A DNA stretch of 64,000 nt from Bacteroidota bacterium (GTDB lineage: Bacteria > Bacteroidota > Ignavibacteria > Ignavibacteriales > Ignavibacteriaceae): assembly GCA_023453665.1 (NCBI GenBank), contig JAEXTA010000089.1:70860-134859 (forward strand), written 5' to 3'. Of this stretch, positions 14,033 through 23,747 are shown piece by piece (position 1 is the first letter of the stretch; every line of letters starts with the position of its first letter). The position numbers and the translations under genes are program-made. The notes under the pieces were generated by a model. It did no database searches and was not told where the DNA came from. It saw nothing but the letters and a program-made list of their open reading frames with translations.

Positions 14033-15682
14033 CTATTTCATCAGTATCATTTTTTTAGTCTGATTGAATTGACCGGATTTTAAAGTATAAAAGTATAATC
14101 CGCTTGATAATTCATTCGCACTAAAATTGACTTCATAACTTCCGGGGCTTTTTTCTCCATTAACCAGGGTAACAATTTCTTTACCAAGCACATCGTAAAC
14201 ACGCAATGTTACCCACGCCCGGGACACATAGTATCCGTCCCCAACAGTGTATCGAATTTTTGTATTTGGATTGAATGGATTAGGGTAATTTTGTTCAAGT
14301 GAAAAACTTTTTACAAAGAAATCTTCCTCATCAACATTTGTTGTTGCTGTTAATTTAACAGCCATTAAATCCTGGTTCCCGTTTGTACCTTCCCCATCCC
14401 CAGATGCATATACATTCCCAACTCCATCAATCCACATTGCAAATGCTCTTGATGATTCGTTTATATCATAAGCATATTCCCATTGATAATTTCCTGATGA
14501 GTTATACTTTACAACAGTAAATACAAAGTTTGAACCAGTCCGGTTGCTTTCGCCGCAAACATAAATATTTCCATCTGCATCAAGATTAATTGCAAGGGGA
14601 TCATCATCAAGATTATTCGGACCATCATAATATGATACCCACTGCTGTACTCCGGAACTATTATATTTTACGATTGCGAAATCATTGTACCCGCTTCCTG
14701 AGGCCCTTCTTGTTCTTCCGGTTACAAATACATTTCCACTTTCATCTAACACCATATCTTCGGGAATATCCTGAGCATTATTTTCATTGAACTCTGATCG
14801 CCATAAGACTTGTCCGGCAGCATTTATTTTTAGTGTTGCATAGTCTGTTCCGCTGTTTGTGTTTTGAATTCTGCATAACGCATAAATATTTCCCTCATCA
14901 TCCAGATCAAGATCAATTGCAAATTCATTAAGACTGTTATTAGTTCCATTAACACTAACTGTCCAGACGGTATCAAGAGACGAATTGTATTTGATAATTA
15001 CCACTTCCTCTCCGTTTGTTAATCCGCTGAAACTATGTCCTGCGGAAAATATATTCCCGTTATTATCAGCGATTATATTTGTTCCGTCATCACTTGCATT
15101 AGTCACCTGTCCGAAATAATGCCAGTCAAGGATGTTGCCGTTTGCATCCATTTTTATTGTTGCCATATCATAGTAACCGTTATTTAAAGGTGAAAGTCTT
15201 CCTGTTACATAAACGTTACCATTTTCATCGGCAAAAACATCATAGGCTTCACCATCTGAAGTACCGGAAGAATCAAAAGCACATATCCACTGCAGCACAC
15301 CGGTTGAAGAATATTTAAGAGTTACGATTTTACTTGCAACCGAAGTCCAGTCACTTGTTCCGGTTACATAAACATTGCCGGAGTTATCAACACAAATACC
15401 ATAAGGACGGTCAGTTCTGTTTTGCGGACCATTGTAAATAGCTGTCCATTCGGCATTTCCTGATATGTTACATTTAACAGTGATTAAATCAGAACCTTGT
15501 CCTCCCTGTGTAAAATATCCGTATCCCGTTATATAAGCATTGCCTGAATTATCATACACAACACGTTCTGCTGTCTCGGGTACATTTCCGGGAGCTGTAA
15601 AAAAACTCATCCATTGCGGTGCGATTTGTGCAAAGAGTATTGGCGGACAACAAAGCAGAACAAACAGTATCACTGCTTTCAT
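14033..15682 (-). CDS. Secreted SBBP-type beta-propeller protein with T9SS sorting domain
   Basis: The 549-residue product starts with a signal peptide (MKAVILFVLLCCPPILFAQ), preceded by a good AGGAGATTCTGTAT site. Residues ~30-450 are about nine repeats of the form GNVYVTG.S....Y.TIKY.S.G...W...Y.G, the SBBP (beta-propeller) repeat. The C-terminal ~85 residues form a T9SS type A sorting domain (NYPNPFNPNTKIRYT...TKKMILMK). The protein is expected at the cell surface or outside. It is close in design to the protein at 23805-25427. It is the last gene of the first sigma/kinase region, 161 bases after the membrane protein, so it may have its own promoter. Confidence 0.88.
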   Translation of the reverse strand: MKAVILFVLLCCPPILFAQIAPQWMSFFTAPGNVPETAERVVYDNSGNAYITGYGYFTQGGQGSDLITVKCNISGNAEWTAIYNGPQNRTDRPYGICVDNSGNVYVTGTSDWTSVASKIVTLKYSSTGVLQWICAFDSSGTSDGEAYDVFADENGNVYVTGRLSPLNNGYYDMATIKMDANGNILDWHYFGQVTNASDDGTNIIADNNGNIFSAGHSFSGLTNGEEVVIIKYNSSLDTVWTVSVNGTNNSLNEFAIDLDLDDEGNIYALCRIQNTNSGTDYATLKINAAGQVLWRSEFNENNAQDIPEDMVLDESGNVFVTGRTRRASGSGYNDFAIVKYNSSGVQQWVSYYDGPNNLDDDPLAINLDADGNIYVCGESNRTGSNFVFTVVKYNSSGNYQWEYAYDINESSRAFAMWIDGVGNVYASGDGEGTNGNQDLMAVKLTATTNVDEEDFFVKSFSLEQNYPNPFNPNTKIRYTVGDGYYVSRAWVTLRVYDVLGKEIVTLVNGEKSPGSYEVNFSANELSSGLYFYTLKSGQFNQTKKMILMK

Positions 15683-15843
15683 ATACAGAATCTCCTATAA
15701 AAATATTTGTGATCTGGTTAAGTTTGCCGGCAGGGTGTTCATAATAATATTGCCGGACTAAAAGGAAGAAAAATTTATGTTGAACATAGCGTTTTAAGGT
15801 TATTCTGTCAAGAGAACAACCGGCGGTAAACACGAATCACTTT

Positions 15844-16767
15844 TTATGATAACAACGAATAACTTATCAGAAGTTTTCCATCAGATTGCCATTGAATCCA
15901 GCCTTCACCTTTTTTATTAAGGTCATCATCGTAAAGAATTACTTTTATCCAATTGTCTTTAACAAAAACAGGAGACATTATTGAAACTTCTTCCATGTGA
16001 ACTAAACCAGCATTTGACAGAGGTTTTACCCGGAGCGGATTAGTTTCAGGATAAAGATTTTCAACTGAAAAAACTTTTAATAAAAATTCCTGCCACAAAA
16101 TTATTTCTGCATCAGATGAAGATATCCATGCTGACAGTTCCGTTTCTTTATTTACTTCAACTTCAACCCAATCTTTAGAAAGTGTAATGATTTTAAGATA
16201 CAGAATTTCATAATCCATTTTTTGATGCTCAGGATAAAACCATGGCGGCGCATAACTTATATCATATTGATGATGGTCAGAGTGTGAAAAGACAATACTG
16301 TCAGATGGAAAATGTTCAGCGGCTGATTTTTCAAAAACGGGTTCAGGATAAAAATATAAAACTCTTTTGTTGAAGAAATCCGGCTTTGCCATACCGAGTC
16401 CCATTTCGTCATTTGATTTTTTCTGATTGACAAAACTGATCAATGGTTTTATTGATGCATAATTTATTTCTGAATTTCCACGATGATCAAAAGCTGATGA
16501 GGCAGACATTACGCGGACTATTGTCCATCCAAAAAACAGCAGATTTATCACAGCAAGTACAATTATTAATTTTTTTAATACTTCTGGTTTTACTTTTTGA
16601 ATCACCATAACTGATATGACAATTCCCACAACAAAACCTGCTATGCTGAAAAGAAATACTGCTGCCCCGCCGGCTAATCCGGCATCACGCTGCAATGTAA
16701 GCCCGGCAATTGAAGCGCCAATAAAAATGCCGGTGATTGCGCTAAGAATTACAAAAAGAATTTTCAT
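15844..16767 (-). CDS. Membrane protein of unknown function, downstream of kinase
   Basis: I do not recognise this 307-residue protein. The N-terminal ~95 residues hold three hydrophobic segments (about 3-25 with G-rich IFIGASIAG, 34-58, and 66-88), and the remaining ~210 residues are soluble, with Trp/Tyr-rich blocks such as DISYAPPWFYPEHQKMDYE and WVEVEVNKETELSAWISS. The latter resembles SH3-like barrels but is not certain. The gene starts one base after the stop of the Ser/Thr kinase gene, so the two are co-transcribed and probably act together, for example as a sensor, substrate or output of the kinase. That role is inference from position. Confidence 0.75.
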   Translation of the reverse strand: MKILFVILSAITGIFIGASIAGLTLQRDAGLAGGAAVFLFSIAGFVVGIVISVMVIQKVKPEVLKKLIIVLAVINLLFFGWTIVRVMSASSAFDHRGNSEINYASIKPLISFVNQKKSNDEMGLGMAKPDFFNKRVLYFYPEPVFEKSAAEHFPSDSIVFSHSDHHQYDISYAPPWFYPEHQKMDYEILYLKIITLSKDWVEVEVNKETELSAWISSSDAEIILWQEFLLKVFSVENLYPETNPLRVKPLSNAGLVHMEEVSIMSPVFVKDNWIKVILYDDDLNKKGEGWIQWQSDGKLLISYSLLS

Positions 16768-16768
16768 T

Positions 16769-19339
16769 TTATTCCAGAATTATTTTTGAATAATAATCTG
16801 CTTCTTTCTTTTTCCCCCATTCTTTATACAATTCAACAAGAGCGTCTAAAGCTTTTCGGGTATTTTCATGTTTGCTGCCCGAGATTTCAGCTAATCCCTC
16901 ATAACAATTTTTAAGGTGATGTTCTGCTTCAGTAAACTTCTTTGCGGTAAGCAGGCATAATCCAAAATGAAATTGAGTTGTAAGCGTAAGATTATTTTTC
17001 TCGCCAAATTCTTTTTTTCTTATTTCATAAGCTCTCTTGAGATAAGATATACCTTCTTCAAACTTTCCGTTTCCTTCAAGCGCTCTGCCGTACCACATAT
17101 ACGAGCGGCTTAAATTGACATTATCTTCATCATAATTTTTTAAGCCTACATCCACCGAAGCTTTCATAAACTTTTCTGCTTTATCATAAACCCCGATGTT
17201 GTGATATGTGCTTCCGACATTAGAATAGGCAAGTATAAGATCAGGATGATCTTGTCCCAAGACTTTTATTTTGATGTTAAGAGCTTCTTCAAGAAGTGGA
17301 ATTGCTTTTTCATGTTCTTTTTTAAATATACTTATGAAAGCCAGATTGTTTATAACTCTCGATACCTGTATATGATAATTGCCATAATGTTTTCTGAAAA
17401 CTCTCAGCGCTTCCCGGTATAGTGAATCGGCTTCATCAAGTTTATCAAGATAGTTTAATGATGTTGCAAGATTATTTTTTATCTGCGCTACATCAGTGTC
17501 TTCGGGTCCTTTAATACTTTCACCAATAATCAGAGCTTCCCTGGTTATTTCCTCTGCCTGTTCGTATTCACCTTTATCTGTCATAAGTGAACCAATTGCA
17601 TCAAGCAGCAGCGCTCTTTCAAATGTAGGTGCCGATTCAACCGTTCTCAGCATTTCAAGCGAGGTACTATAAAACTTTTCACTCTTTTCGAAATCACCTT
17701 CATAATGATAAACCAACCCGAGATTTTTCAAACTCATTGCTGTCTCTTTACTTCTTTCGCCGAATAGTTTTTTGTTAATCTCCAGAGCTTTATTCATTTC
17801 AGCTTCAGCAGAACTGTAGATACCAAGATTCTGATAAGTGTTGCCAAGCAGTGTTCTTATTTCGGCTTCAAGCTGCGGCAGTTCGGCAAGTTCAAATTCA
17901 AGTTTGCCAGACGCTTTGTTTAATACATCTATAACTTTTACTTCGCTGCCTTCCTGCTTGGGGTCCGGTGCGGATATCATTTCAAGCAGGAATGATTTAA
18001 TCCTGTTTGATTTATCGGCTTCAAGTTTTGCAATATCTCTTTCTTTCGCAGCAAGATGTCCCTGCCAGAGTATTCCTGCCAGCCCGGCGTTTATCAAAAC
18101 AAAAATTATTGCTGCCGGAATTACTGCTGTTTTATTTCTTTTAACAAATTTTTTAGCGCGGTAAGTAAATGAATCTTTATGCGCTGCAACGGGCAGATCA
18201 TTCAAATATCTTTTTATGTCTTCAGCAAAATGTTCGATGGATGAATATCGTCGTTCGGGCTCTTTCCTGATTGACATCGAAATAATATTATCTAAATCAC
18301 CTGCTAATTTTTTATGGAGTTTGTCAATATTACCTTCTCTGGTACTGCTGACGGATTCAGGATTAATTATGATTATTTCTTCATCTGATTTTTTTTCAAT
18401 TGTCTGATAAATAATTTCACTTGGTTTTGCTGGTTCAGTCTGTGTAACAACTTTGCTTATGTCAGACTGAAGAATACTTTTTATTTTATATGGACTATGA
18501 CCGGTTAAAAGTTTATACAGAATTATTCCGAGCGAATACACATCACTTGCTGTTGTTATTGCTTCTCCCTTTACTTGTTCGGGACTCGCATATTCAGGCG
18601 TTAAATTCCAGACCCCTTTGTGAGTTAGCATTTCATTTGCTTCACCCTCGGGAGTTAAAAATTTTGCAATACCGAAATCAAGAAGTTTGGGTTCGCCATC
18701 CTGCGTTACAAGTATGTTGTTTGGTTTTAAATCTCTGTGAACAACTAAATTATGATGTGCATACTGAACAACCGATGCAACTTTAAGAAACAGATTTAAC
18801 CGTTCTTTAATATTTAATTTATGATTGTCGCAGTATTCATCGATAGGAATCCCTTCAATATATTCCATCACTAAAAACTGGATACCGTCATCAGTGATTC
18901 CGCCGTCAAGCAGTCTTGAAATATTCGGGTGATTTAGATTAGCTAAAGTCTGCCGTTCATTCTGAAATCTTTTTATAACAGTACTGGAAGCAGCGCCGGG
19001 ATTAATAATTTTTATTGCGGCTTTTTGTTTTACCTCGTCATCACGAAAACCGAGATAAACCAAACCCATTCCGCCCTGTGCAATAAGTTTTTCAACTTTA
19101 TATCTTCCGAAAAATTTACCTATAAAAAAGGCACTGTTCTCTTTTTCAGACTGATTTAAAAGATGTGCTGATTCCATAAATTTTTCAGATTTGTCGTGCG
19201 CGCTAAGTAAAGAGAGAACTTCTTTCTTTAATTCCGGATCACTGCAATTTTCATTAAGAAATGTTTCTCTTTCACTTTCAGTGAGTTCGTATGCTTTATA
19301 AAATATTGTTTTAAGGTCTGACCAGGTGTTTTTATCCAT
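16769..19339 (-). CDS. Membrane Ser/Thr protein kinase with TPR sensor domain
   Basis: The 856-residue protein is a Hanks-type kinase. A ~75-residue N-terminal helical domain is followed by the kinase domain (about 80-370): Gly loop IAQGGMGLVYLG, AIKII, catalytic loop VHRDLKPNNILV near residue 200, DFG, and the activation region TPEYASPEQVKGE..T..SDVYSLG. An insert rich in Ser/Glu/Ile separates the last kinase helices. A single membrane segment lies at about 402-424, then ~12 tetratricopeptide-like repeats (YQNLGIYSSAEAEMNKALEI...). With the kinase cytoplasmic, the TPR part would lie outside the inner membrane. The nearest sigma gene (23065) is separated from it by two T9SS genes. It is paralogous to the kinase at 25530. 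Confidence 0.93.
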   Translation of the reverse strand: MDKNTWSDLKTIFYKAYELTESERETFLNENCSDPELKKEVLSLLSAHDKSEKFMESAHLLNQSEKENSAFFIGKFFGRYKVEKLIAQGGMGLVYLGFRDDEVKQKAAIKIINPGAASSTVIKRFQNERQTLANLNHPNISRLLDGGITDDGIQFLVMEYIEGIPIDEYCDNHKLNIKERLNLFLKVASVVQYAHHNLVVHRDLKPNNILVTQDGEPKLLDFGIAKFLTPEGEANEMLTHKGVWNLTPEYASPEQVKGEAITTASDVYSLGIILYKLLTGHSPYKIKSILQSDISKVVTQTEPAKPSEIIYQTIEKKSDEEIIIINPESVSSTREGNIDKLHKKLAGDLDNIISMSIRKEPERRYSSIEHFAEDIKRYLNDLPVAAHKDSFTYRAKKFVKRNKTAVIPAAIIFVLINAGLAGILWQGHLAAKERDIAKLEADKSNRIKSFLLEMISAPDPKQEGSEVKVIDVLNKASGKLEFELAELPQLEAEIRTLLGNTYQNLGIYSSAEAEMNKALEINKKLFGERSKETAMSLKNLGLVYHYEGDFEKSEKFYSTSLEMLRTVESAPTFERALLLDAIGSLMTDKGEYEQAEEITREALIIGESIKGPEDTDVAQIKNNLATSLNYLDKLDEADSLYREALRVFRKHYGNYHIQVSRVINNLAFISIFKKEHEKAIPLLEEALNIKIKVLGQDHPDLILAYSNVGSTYHNIGVYDKAEKFMKASVDVGLKNYDEDNVNLSRSYMWYGRALEGNGKFEEGISYLKRAYEIRKKEFGEKNNLTLTTQFHFGLCLLTAKKFTEAEHHLKNCYEGLAEISGSKHENTRKALDALVELYKEWGKKKEADYYSKIILE

Positions 19340-19485
19340 CGACTTCTGTCCTTAATGAACACTCTGCTGTTATTAAAAATGAATGATAAAAGATCCGAAC
19401 GGTGTAACAAGAATAAATATTTTAATTTTCATTTTAAAGGAGAATAATAAATAACTCAACATATTGCCTAGGTCATACTTTACTT

Positions 19486-19513
19486 AAAAAACAGCATCCC
19501 AGCAAAGCGGGAT
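19486..19513 (-). terminator. Probable terminator downstream of a T9SS gene
   Basis: On the minus strand ATCCCGC, TTT, GCTGGGAT form a short hairpin, followed by GCTG and six T (complement of 19486-19491). Confidence 0.55.
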
Positions 19514-19517
19514 TTCT

Positions 19518-19542
19518 GATTAAGTGATCGCATCACTTAATC
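19518..19542. repeat. Perfect hairpin across a stop codon
   Basis: GATTAAGTGAT and ATCACTTAATC are eleven-base perfect arms around CGC. The stop codon of the T9SS gene (19533-19535) and its last codons lie within one arm. Confidence 0.7.
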
Positions 19543-20792
19543 ATCAACATTTTTTTTGTTTCTTTAAAATCTCCGACTGTCATCTGGTAAAAGTAAATTC
19601 CGCTGGATAAGCCTGATGCATTCCATTCAATCTCATAAGTACCTTCAGATTTTTCTGCATTAACGAGAATGGCAATTTCATTACCCAAGACATCATATAC
19701 TTTTAATGTTGTTTGTAGAGATGAGGCATGCCATGTCTCTACTACGGGAATTGTGTATTTGATCTTTGTGCTTGGGTTAAAAGGATTCGGATAATTTTGT
19801 CCTAAATAAAAATCCACAGGCGAAGAATTATTTTCTTCAACAGAAGTAATATCGCTAGTTTTGCGTATCCAGATACCATAACCAGAATTATTGACATCAG
19901 CAGCGGCAGCAACAATTAATCCCAAGTTAATATCCATAGCAGAAACAAATTGAAAAGGCGGAGTATTGCCCGGCAGGGCGTTTATTGATGTGCTGTCGGT
20001 ATGAATTTTATACATTTCAGGAATCAAAGATCCGATAAACAAATATTCTCCATAGCTTTTAAATTCAGATGGATACCATGTGAAAGGTCCGATTCGTTCC
20101 CAGCTAGCTCCATCATTTGTACTTTGGAACATTGCACTGTAAGTCAAATAAAATAACCTGCCGTTAAGCTTTTCCAGTGAAGATAAAGTTGATGAACCCA
20201 AATTGCTTTCGGTGGGAGTCCATGTTAAACCAAAATCTTCAGATTTGTAAATAAGATTACCTGAAGAAACTAATAAACATGCAAAAAAATTATTCCCTGA
20301 TCTCAAAAACTCACTGACGTTGGAATTTAAACTATCTATTGTTATTGCATTCCATGAAAAACCTTTATCAGTAGAGCGGTAAGACATTGAATCAGCTCCG
20401 GCAAAAATATGATTTTCTGTTCTGTAAATCGTATTGATATTTTTGTCAGTAAGTTCTAATGTTAATTCATTCCAGGAAGTTCCATAGTTAGTTGAACTAA
20501 AAAGTCCGCTGTCGGTTGCCGCGTATATAAAAGTTGTATCCGGTTCTTTATAAGCAAATAAATCCCTAATAACTGATCCGTTTAAGCCGGACACAGCAAC
20601 TTCCCAGCTTCCGCCAAGATTTGAAGTTCTGTATATAATTCCATTATCATACCCTGTTCCTGCAATAATAAAATCATCAACGTAAACTAATGCGCCTACC
20701 TCTTCACCAGGTAAAGGATAATTTATTGAAGTCCATTGTGCCTTAATTGGTTTGACTATTAAAATTAACAAGAGTAAAAAAATATATTTCAT
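19533..20792 (-). CDS. Secreted YCF48-like propeller protein with T9SS sorting domain
   Basis: The 419-residue protein has a signal peptide (MKYIFLLLLILIVKPIKAQ), then repeats of the type RTSNLGGSWEVAVSGL, STNYGTSWNEL, STDKGFSWNAI and STNDGASWERI, which are the BNR/YCF48 propeller-blade motif S.D.G.SW. The C-terminal ~90 residues are a T9SS sorting domain with NYPNPFNP and a palindrome-derived insert (VETWHASSLQ) before LKVYD. It starts 20 bases after the stop of the 704-residue YCF48 protein and the two sorting domains are almost identical, so they form an operon and are likely duplicates in part. Function beyond surface location is unknown. Confidence 0.87.
   Translation of the reverse strand: MKYIFLLLLILIVKPIKAQWTSINYPLPGEEVGALVYVDDFIIAGTGYDNGIIYRTSNLGGSWEVAVSGLNGSVIRDLFAYKEPDTTFIYAATDSGLFSSTNYGTSWNELTLELTDKNINTIYRTENHIFAGADSMSYRSTDKGFSWNAITIDSLNSNVSEFLRSGNNFFACLLVSSGNLIYKSEDFGLTWTPTESNLGSSTLSSLEKLNGRLFYLTYSAMFQSTNDGASWERIGPFTWYPSEFKSYGEYLFIGSLIPEMYKIHTDSTSINALPGNTPPFQFVSAMDINLGLIVAAAADVNNSGYGIWIRKTSDITSVEENNSSPVDFYLGQNYPNPFNPSTKIKYTIPVVETWHASSLQTTLKVYDVLGNEIAILVNAEKSEGTYEIEWNASGLSSGIYFYQMTVGDFKETKKMLMIK
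19715..19742. repeat. In-frame GTAGAGA palindrome in a T9SS sorting domain
   Basis: GTAGAGA (19715-19721) and TCTCTAC (19736-19742) form the outer arms, with GGCATGCC as an inner palindrome. On the coding strand it encodes VETWHASSLQ at the same place as the elements at 13182 and 20995. Confidence 0.7.
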
Positions 20793-20812
20793 TTTTGATC
20801 TTCTCAGTTTAT

Positions 20813-22927
20813 TTATTTTATTAAAATCATTTTTTTAGTTTCAACAAGATTATTTATTTGAAGCTGATAGAAATAAATCCCGCTGGATAATCCAGCGGCA
20901 TTCCATTCAACTTCATAAGTACCGGCAGATTTTTCTGCGTTAACGAGAATGGCAATTTCATTACCCAAAACATCATATACTTTTAATGTTGTTTGTAGAG
21001 ACGAGGTTTGCCTCTTCTCTAATTCAGGAATTGTATATTTGATCTTTGTAGTTGGATTAAAAGGGTTCGGATAATTTTGTAAAAGCAAAAATTCTGTTGG
21101 GGTTTTATTGATTTCATTTTCTGCAAAAGTAGCCCCGCCATTTGTAGTTCTGATAATTGTTCCGTATTCACCAACTGCTGTTCCGTTATTTTCATCAGTA
21201 AAAGAAACATCGTATAAGGTATTTCTTGTTCCGCTGAATTGTGAGATCCAGGTAGTTCCTCCATCTGTAGTTTTCAGAATAACACCTGATACACCTGCTG
21301 CAATTCCAATTTCAGAATTAATAAAAACAACGCTTGTTATATCGCTTGTAGTTCCACTTGATTGCAGAGTCCATTCTTCACCCCCATTTGTAGTTTTTAG
21401 AATTGTTCCCTGATGCCCTACAATTATTCCATTGTTTAAGTCTGTAAAAAAAACTCCGTTAAGATTTCGAAAAGTTGAACTTGTTTGAGGCATCCAGTCA
21501 ACTCCACCATTTGTAGTTTTTAAAATTCTACCATTGCCGCCAACAGCAGTTCCGTTAACATTATCAATAAAATGAACATCATAAAAATTTTCTGATACCC
21601 CGCTTGATTGCGGAGACCATAATGTTCCTCCATTTGTCGTTCTTAATATTATTCCTTCATTTCCAACTATAGTCCCGTTATCCGGATCAGTAAAATAAAT
21701 TTCATTTAATTGTTTTGTTGTTCCGCTTACCTGTGTAGTCCAAGATGAGCCACTATTTGTTGTTCTAAGTATTTTTCCATTTGCTCCTGCAATTGTTCCA
21801 TGAGTTGCATCCGCAAAGAAAACATCATATAGATAATTGGATGTTCCGCTTGATTGCGATGACCAAAGAGCGCCGCCGTTTGTAGTACGTAATAATAAGC
21901 CTTCTTCCCCTACAGCTACTCCATTATCATTAGTTGGAAAGTAAACACTAAATATCCACCTTGATGTTCCTTGTGATTGTGATGTCCATTGAACACCACC
22001 ATTTGTGGTCCTTAGTATTTTTCCATATTCACCAACAGCAGTTCCATTATTTAAGTCAGAAAAGTTGACACTGAATAATGATAAATCAGTTCCGCTTGAT
22101 TGAGGAGACCAATTAGCCCCGCCATTTGTTGTTCTTATGATAGAGCCAAAAAGACTAACAGCCGTTCCATTGTTTGCATCTCTGAAATAAACACTCTTCA
22201 GCCAGTTTGAAGTTCCACTGGAAACCGGATTCCAATTAACTCCTCCGTTTGTTGTTCTCATTATTGTTCCGGAAGTACCAACGACTATTCCGTTATTAGC
22301 ATCTGTAAAAAATATAGCGTCAAACCCTGCCTGAATTCCCGATAGCTGCGGAAACCAATCAGTCCCTCCATTTGTAGTTCTGAGTATTGTTCCGAAGCAA
22401 ACTGCAGCTCCGTTATTGGCATCAATAAAATGAACACCATATATAGAATTTGTTGTTCCGCTTGATTGGGGCAACCAGTTATTACCACCATCTGTAGTTT
22501 TAAGAATTGTACCATTTTCACCGACAATAATTCCGAGATTTGTGTTGATAAAAAAGATGTTTCTTAACGAACGTGTAGTTTGACTTTCCCGGGGAAACCA
22601 GGTATCACCACCATTTGTAGTTTTGATTATTAACCCACCTGAGCCAACAACTGTTCCATTATTTTCATCAGTAAAAAAAACAGCATTTAAAGCATTGGTT
22701 GTTCCACTTGATTGAAAATTCCAATCGATGCCGCCATTTGTTGTTTTCAAAATTGTTCCGGCGTGACCGACAGTCCAGCCGACTGAAGACGAAATAAACT
22801 TAGCTCCAAATAGTGAATTGCCTTGCGGTAAGGGATTCTGCCAGAACCATCCGGCAGAGGCTGTAGATTGTGCTTTCAGAATATTAATGCACATTATTAA
22901 AACCACAACAACGGAAAGCTTTTTCAT
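20813..22927 (-). CDS. Secreted protein of 14 YCF48-like repeats with T9SS sorting domain
   Basis: The 704-residue protein has a signal peptide (to about residue 19) and then 14 consecutive ~42-residue repeats, each ending in a block like GTILRTTNGG..W.PQSSGTT and containing FTD.NNGTAVG. This is the YCF48/BNR-type blade; 14 blades would make two seven-bladed propellers. YCF48 (HCF136) is a photosystem II assembly factor, but the repeats here are generic secreted adhesin-like modules. The last ~90 residues are a T9SS sorting domain interrupted by a palindrome-derived KRQTSSLQ. It lies 137 bases after the ECF sigma gene and in an operon with the 419-residue protein. Confidence 0.9.
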   Translation of the reverse strand: MKKLSVVVVLIMCINILKAQSTASAGWFWQNPLPQGNSLFGAKFISSSVGWTVGHAGTILKTTNGGIDWNFQSSGTTNALNAVFFTDENNGTVVGSGGLIIKTTNGGDTWFPRESQTTRSLRNIFFINTNLGIIVGENGTILKTTDGGNNWLPQSSGTTNSIYGVHFIDANNGAAVCFGTILRTTNGGTDWFPQLSGIQAGFDAIFFTDANNGIVVGTSGTIMRTTNGGVNWNPVSSGTSNWLKSVYFRDANNGTAVSLFGSIIRTTNGGANWSPQSSGTDLSLFSVNFSDLNNGTAVGEYGKILRTTNGGVQWTSQSQGTSRWIFSVYFPTNDNGVAVGEEGLLLRTTNGGALWSSQSSGTSNYLYDVFFADATHGTIAGANGKILRTTNSGSSWTTQVSGTTKQLNEIYFTDPDNGTIVGNEGIILRTTNGGTLWSPQSSGVSENFYDVHFIDNVNGTAVGGNGRILKTTNGGVDWMPQTSSTFRNLNGVFFTDLNNGIIVGHQGTILKTTNGGEEWTLQSSGTTSDITSVVFINSEIGIAAGVSGVILKTTDGGTTWISQFSGTRNTLYDVSFTDENNGTAVGEYGTIIRTTNGGATFAENEINKTPTEFLLLQNYPNPFNPTTKIKYTIPELEKRQTSSLQTTLKVYDVLGNEIAILVNAEKSAGTYEVEWNAAGLSSGIYFYQLQINNLVETKKMILIK
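20995..21020. repeat. In-frame GTAGAGACG-type palindrome in a T9SS sorting domain
   Basis: AGAGACGAGG and CCTCTTCTCT are arms with one mismatch around TTTG. The position in the protein (between IP and LKVYD) is the same as for the elements at 13182 and 19715. Confidence 0.65.
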
Positions 22928-23064
22928 ATTTTGCCTTTTGTCTAATGTAAATGAAAAATGTTTTTAAAGTGTCTTACACTATTTCATGCGTAAAAAATGA
23001 AAATCGGGCTCAAATAAGATTGGTTAAGTTTTGAAAGGATTGAATTAGCTGTTTATAAAATTTG

Positions 23065-23631
23065 CTATACACCTAATTCTCTGAACAGCCATGCTTTTGC
23101 CAGGCTCCACTCTCTTTTTACTGTAGCTGCGGAACACTCAAGTACATTAGCAGTTTCTTCAACACTAAGTCCGGCAAAAAACCTAAGCTCAACTACCTTA
23201 CTAAGTCTTGGGTCAAATGATTCAAGTTTTTGAAGAGCATCTTCCAGGGCAATAATATCTTCGTCTGATTCGATTGCCATTTCCATTGCTTGTTCAAGCG
23301 CTAGTATTGTTTTTCCTTCGCCTCTTTTTAGAGAATTACGTTTACGAGCATGGTCAACTAATATCTGCCTCATTGAATTTGCAGCAATACCGAAAAAGTG
23401 TGAGCGGTTTTGCCAGGAAAGGTTTTGATCCCCCACAAGTTTTAAATATGCTTCGTGTACAAGTTCGGTTGTCTGCAGAGTATGATTTCGGTATTCATCT
23501 CTCAGATACTTTGATGAAATTTTTCTAAGCTCATTGAATATGTATGGAAGAAGTTCATCTACAGCTTCTTTTTTTCCATTGCTGTATGCTCCAAGAAGGA
23601 GCGTAATATTCTGTTGAGATTTGTCCGGCAT
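23065..23631 (-). CDS. ECF-type sigma factor (Sig-70_X6/TIGR02999-like)
   Basis: The 188-residue protein has sigma region 2 (residues ~8-85: LLPYIFNELRKISSKYLRDE, TTELVHEAYLKLVG, FFGIAANSMRQILVDHARKR) and region 4 (~130-188: LSKVVELRFFAGLSVEETANVLECSAATVKREWSLAKAWL). HTLQTTELVHEAY and the LVDHAR..KRG blocks are typical of the ECF subgroup found beside Ser/Thr kinases. Residues 53-56 are QTTE where most ECF factors have the acidic DAED. No anti-sigma gene is adjacent. The kinase of this region is 3.7 kb downstream, beyond two T9SS genes that are likely in the same transcription direction. Near-identical in core sequence to the sigma factor at 28131. Confidence 0.93.
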   Translation of the reverse strand: MPDKSQQNITLLLGAYSNGKKEAVDELLPYIFNELRKISSKYLRDEYRNHTLQTTELVHEAYLKLVGDQNLSWQNRSHFFGIAANSMRQILVDHARKRNSLKRGEGKTILALEQAMEMAIESDEDIIALEDALQKLESFDPRLSKVVELRFFAGLSVEETANVLECSAATVKREWSLAKAWLFRELGV

Positions 23632-23747
23632 TATTAATTCAGAATGTTTAGGGATATTGAATTCGGGACTTAAAATAGAGGATTATCTAAGGGATGTCAA
23701 ATGAAAGATATTATTTAAGAATAATTTCAACGTAACTATTCAGAGAG

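Noticed and set aside
21019..22750. Possible CRISPR-like repeat because of regular TTTGTAGTT words every ~126 bases
   Set aside because: They are the codons of the YCF48 blades in a long open frame, with spacing and variation that match protein repeats.
20813..22927. Photosystem II assembly factor (YCF48/HCF136)
   Set aside because: Only the repeat motif matches. The protein has a signal peptide and a T9SS domain, so it is a secreted repeat protein.
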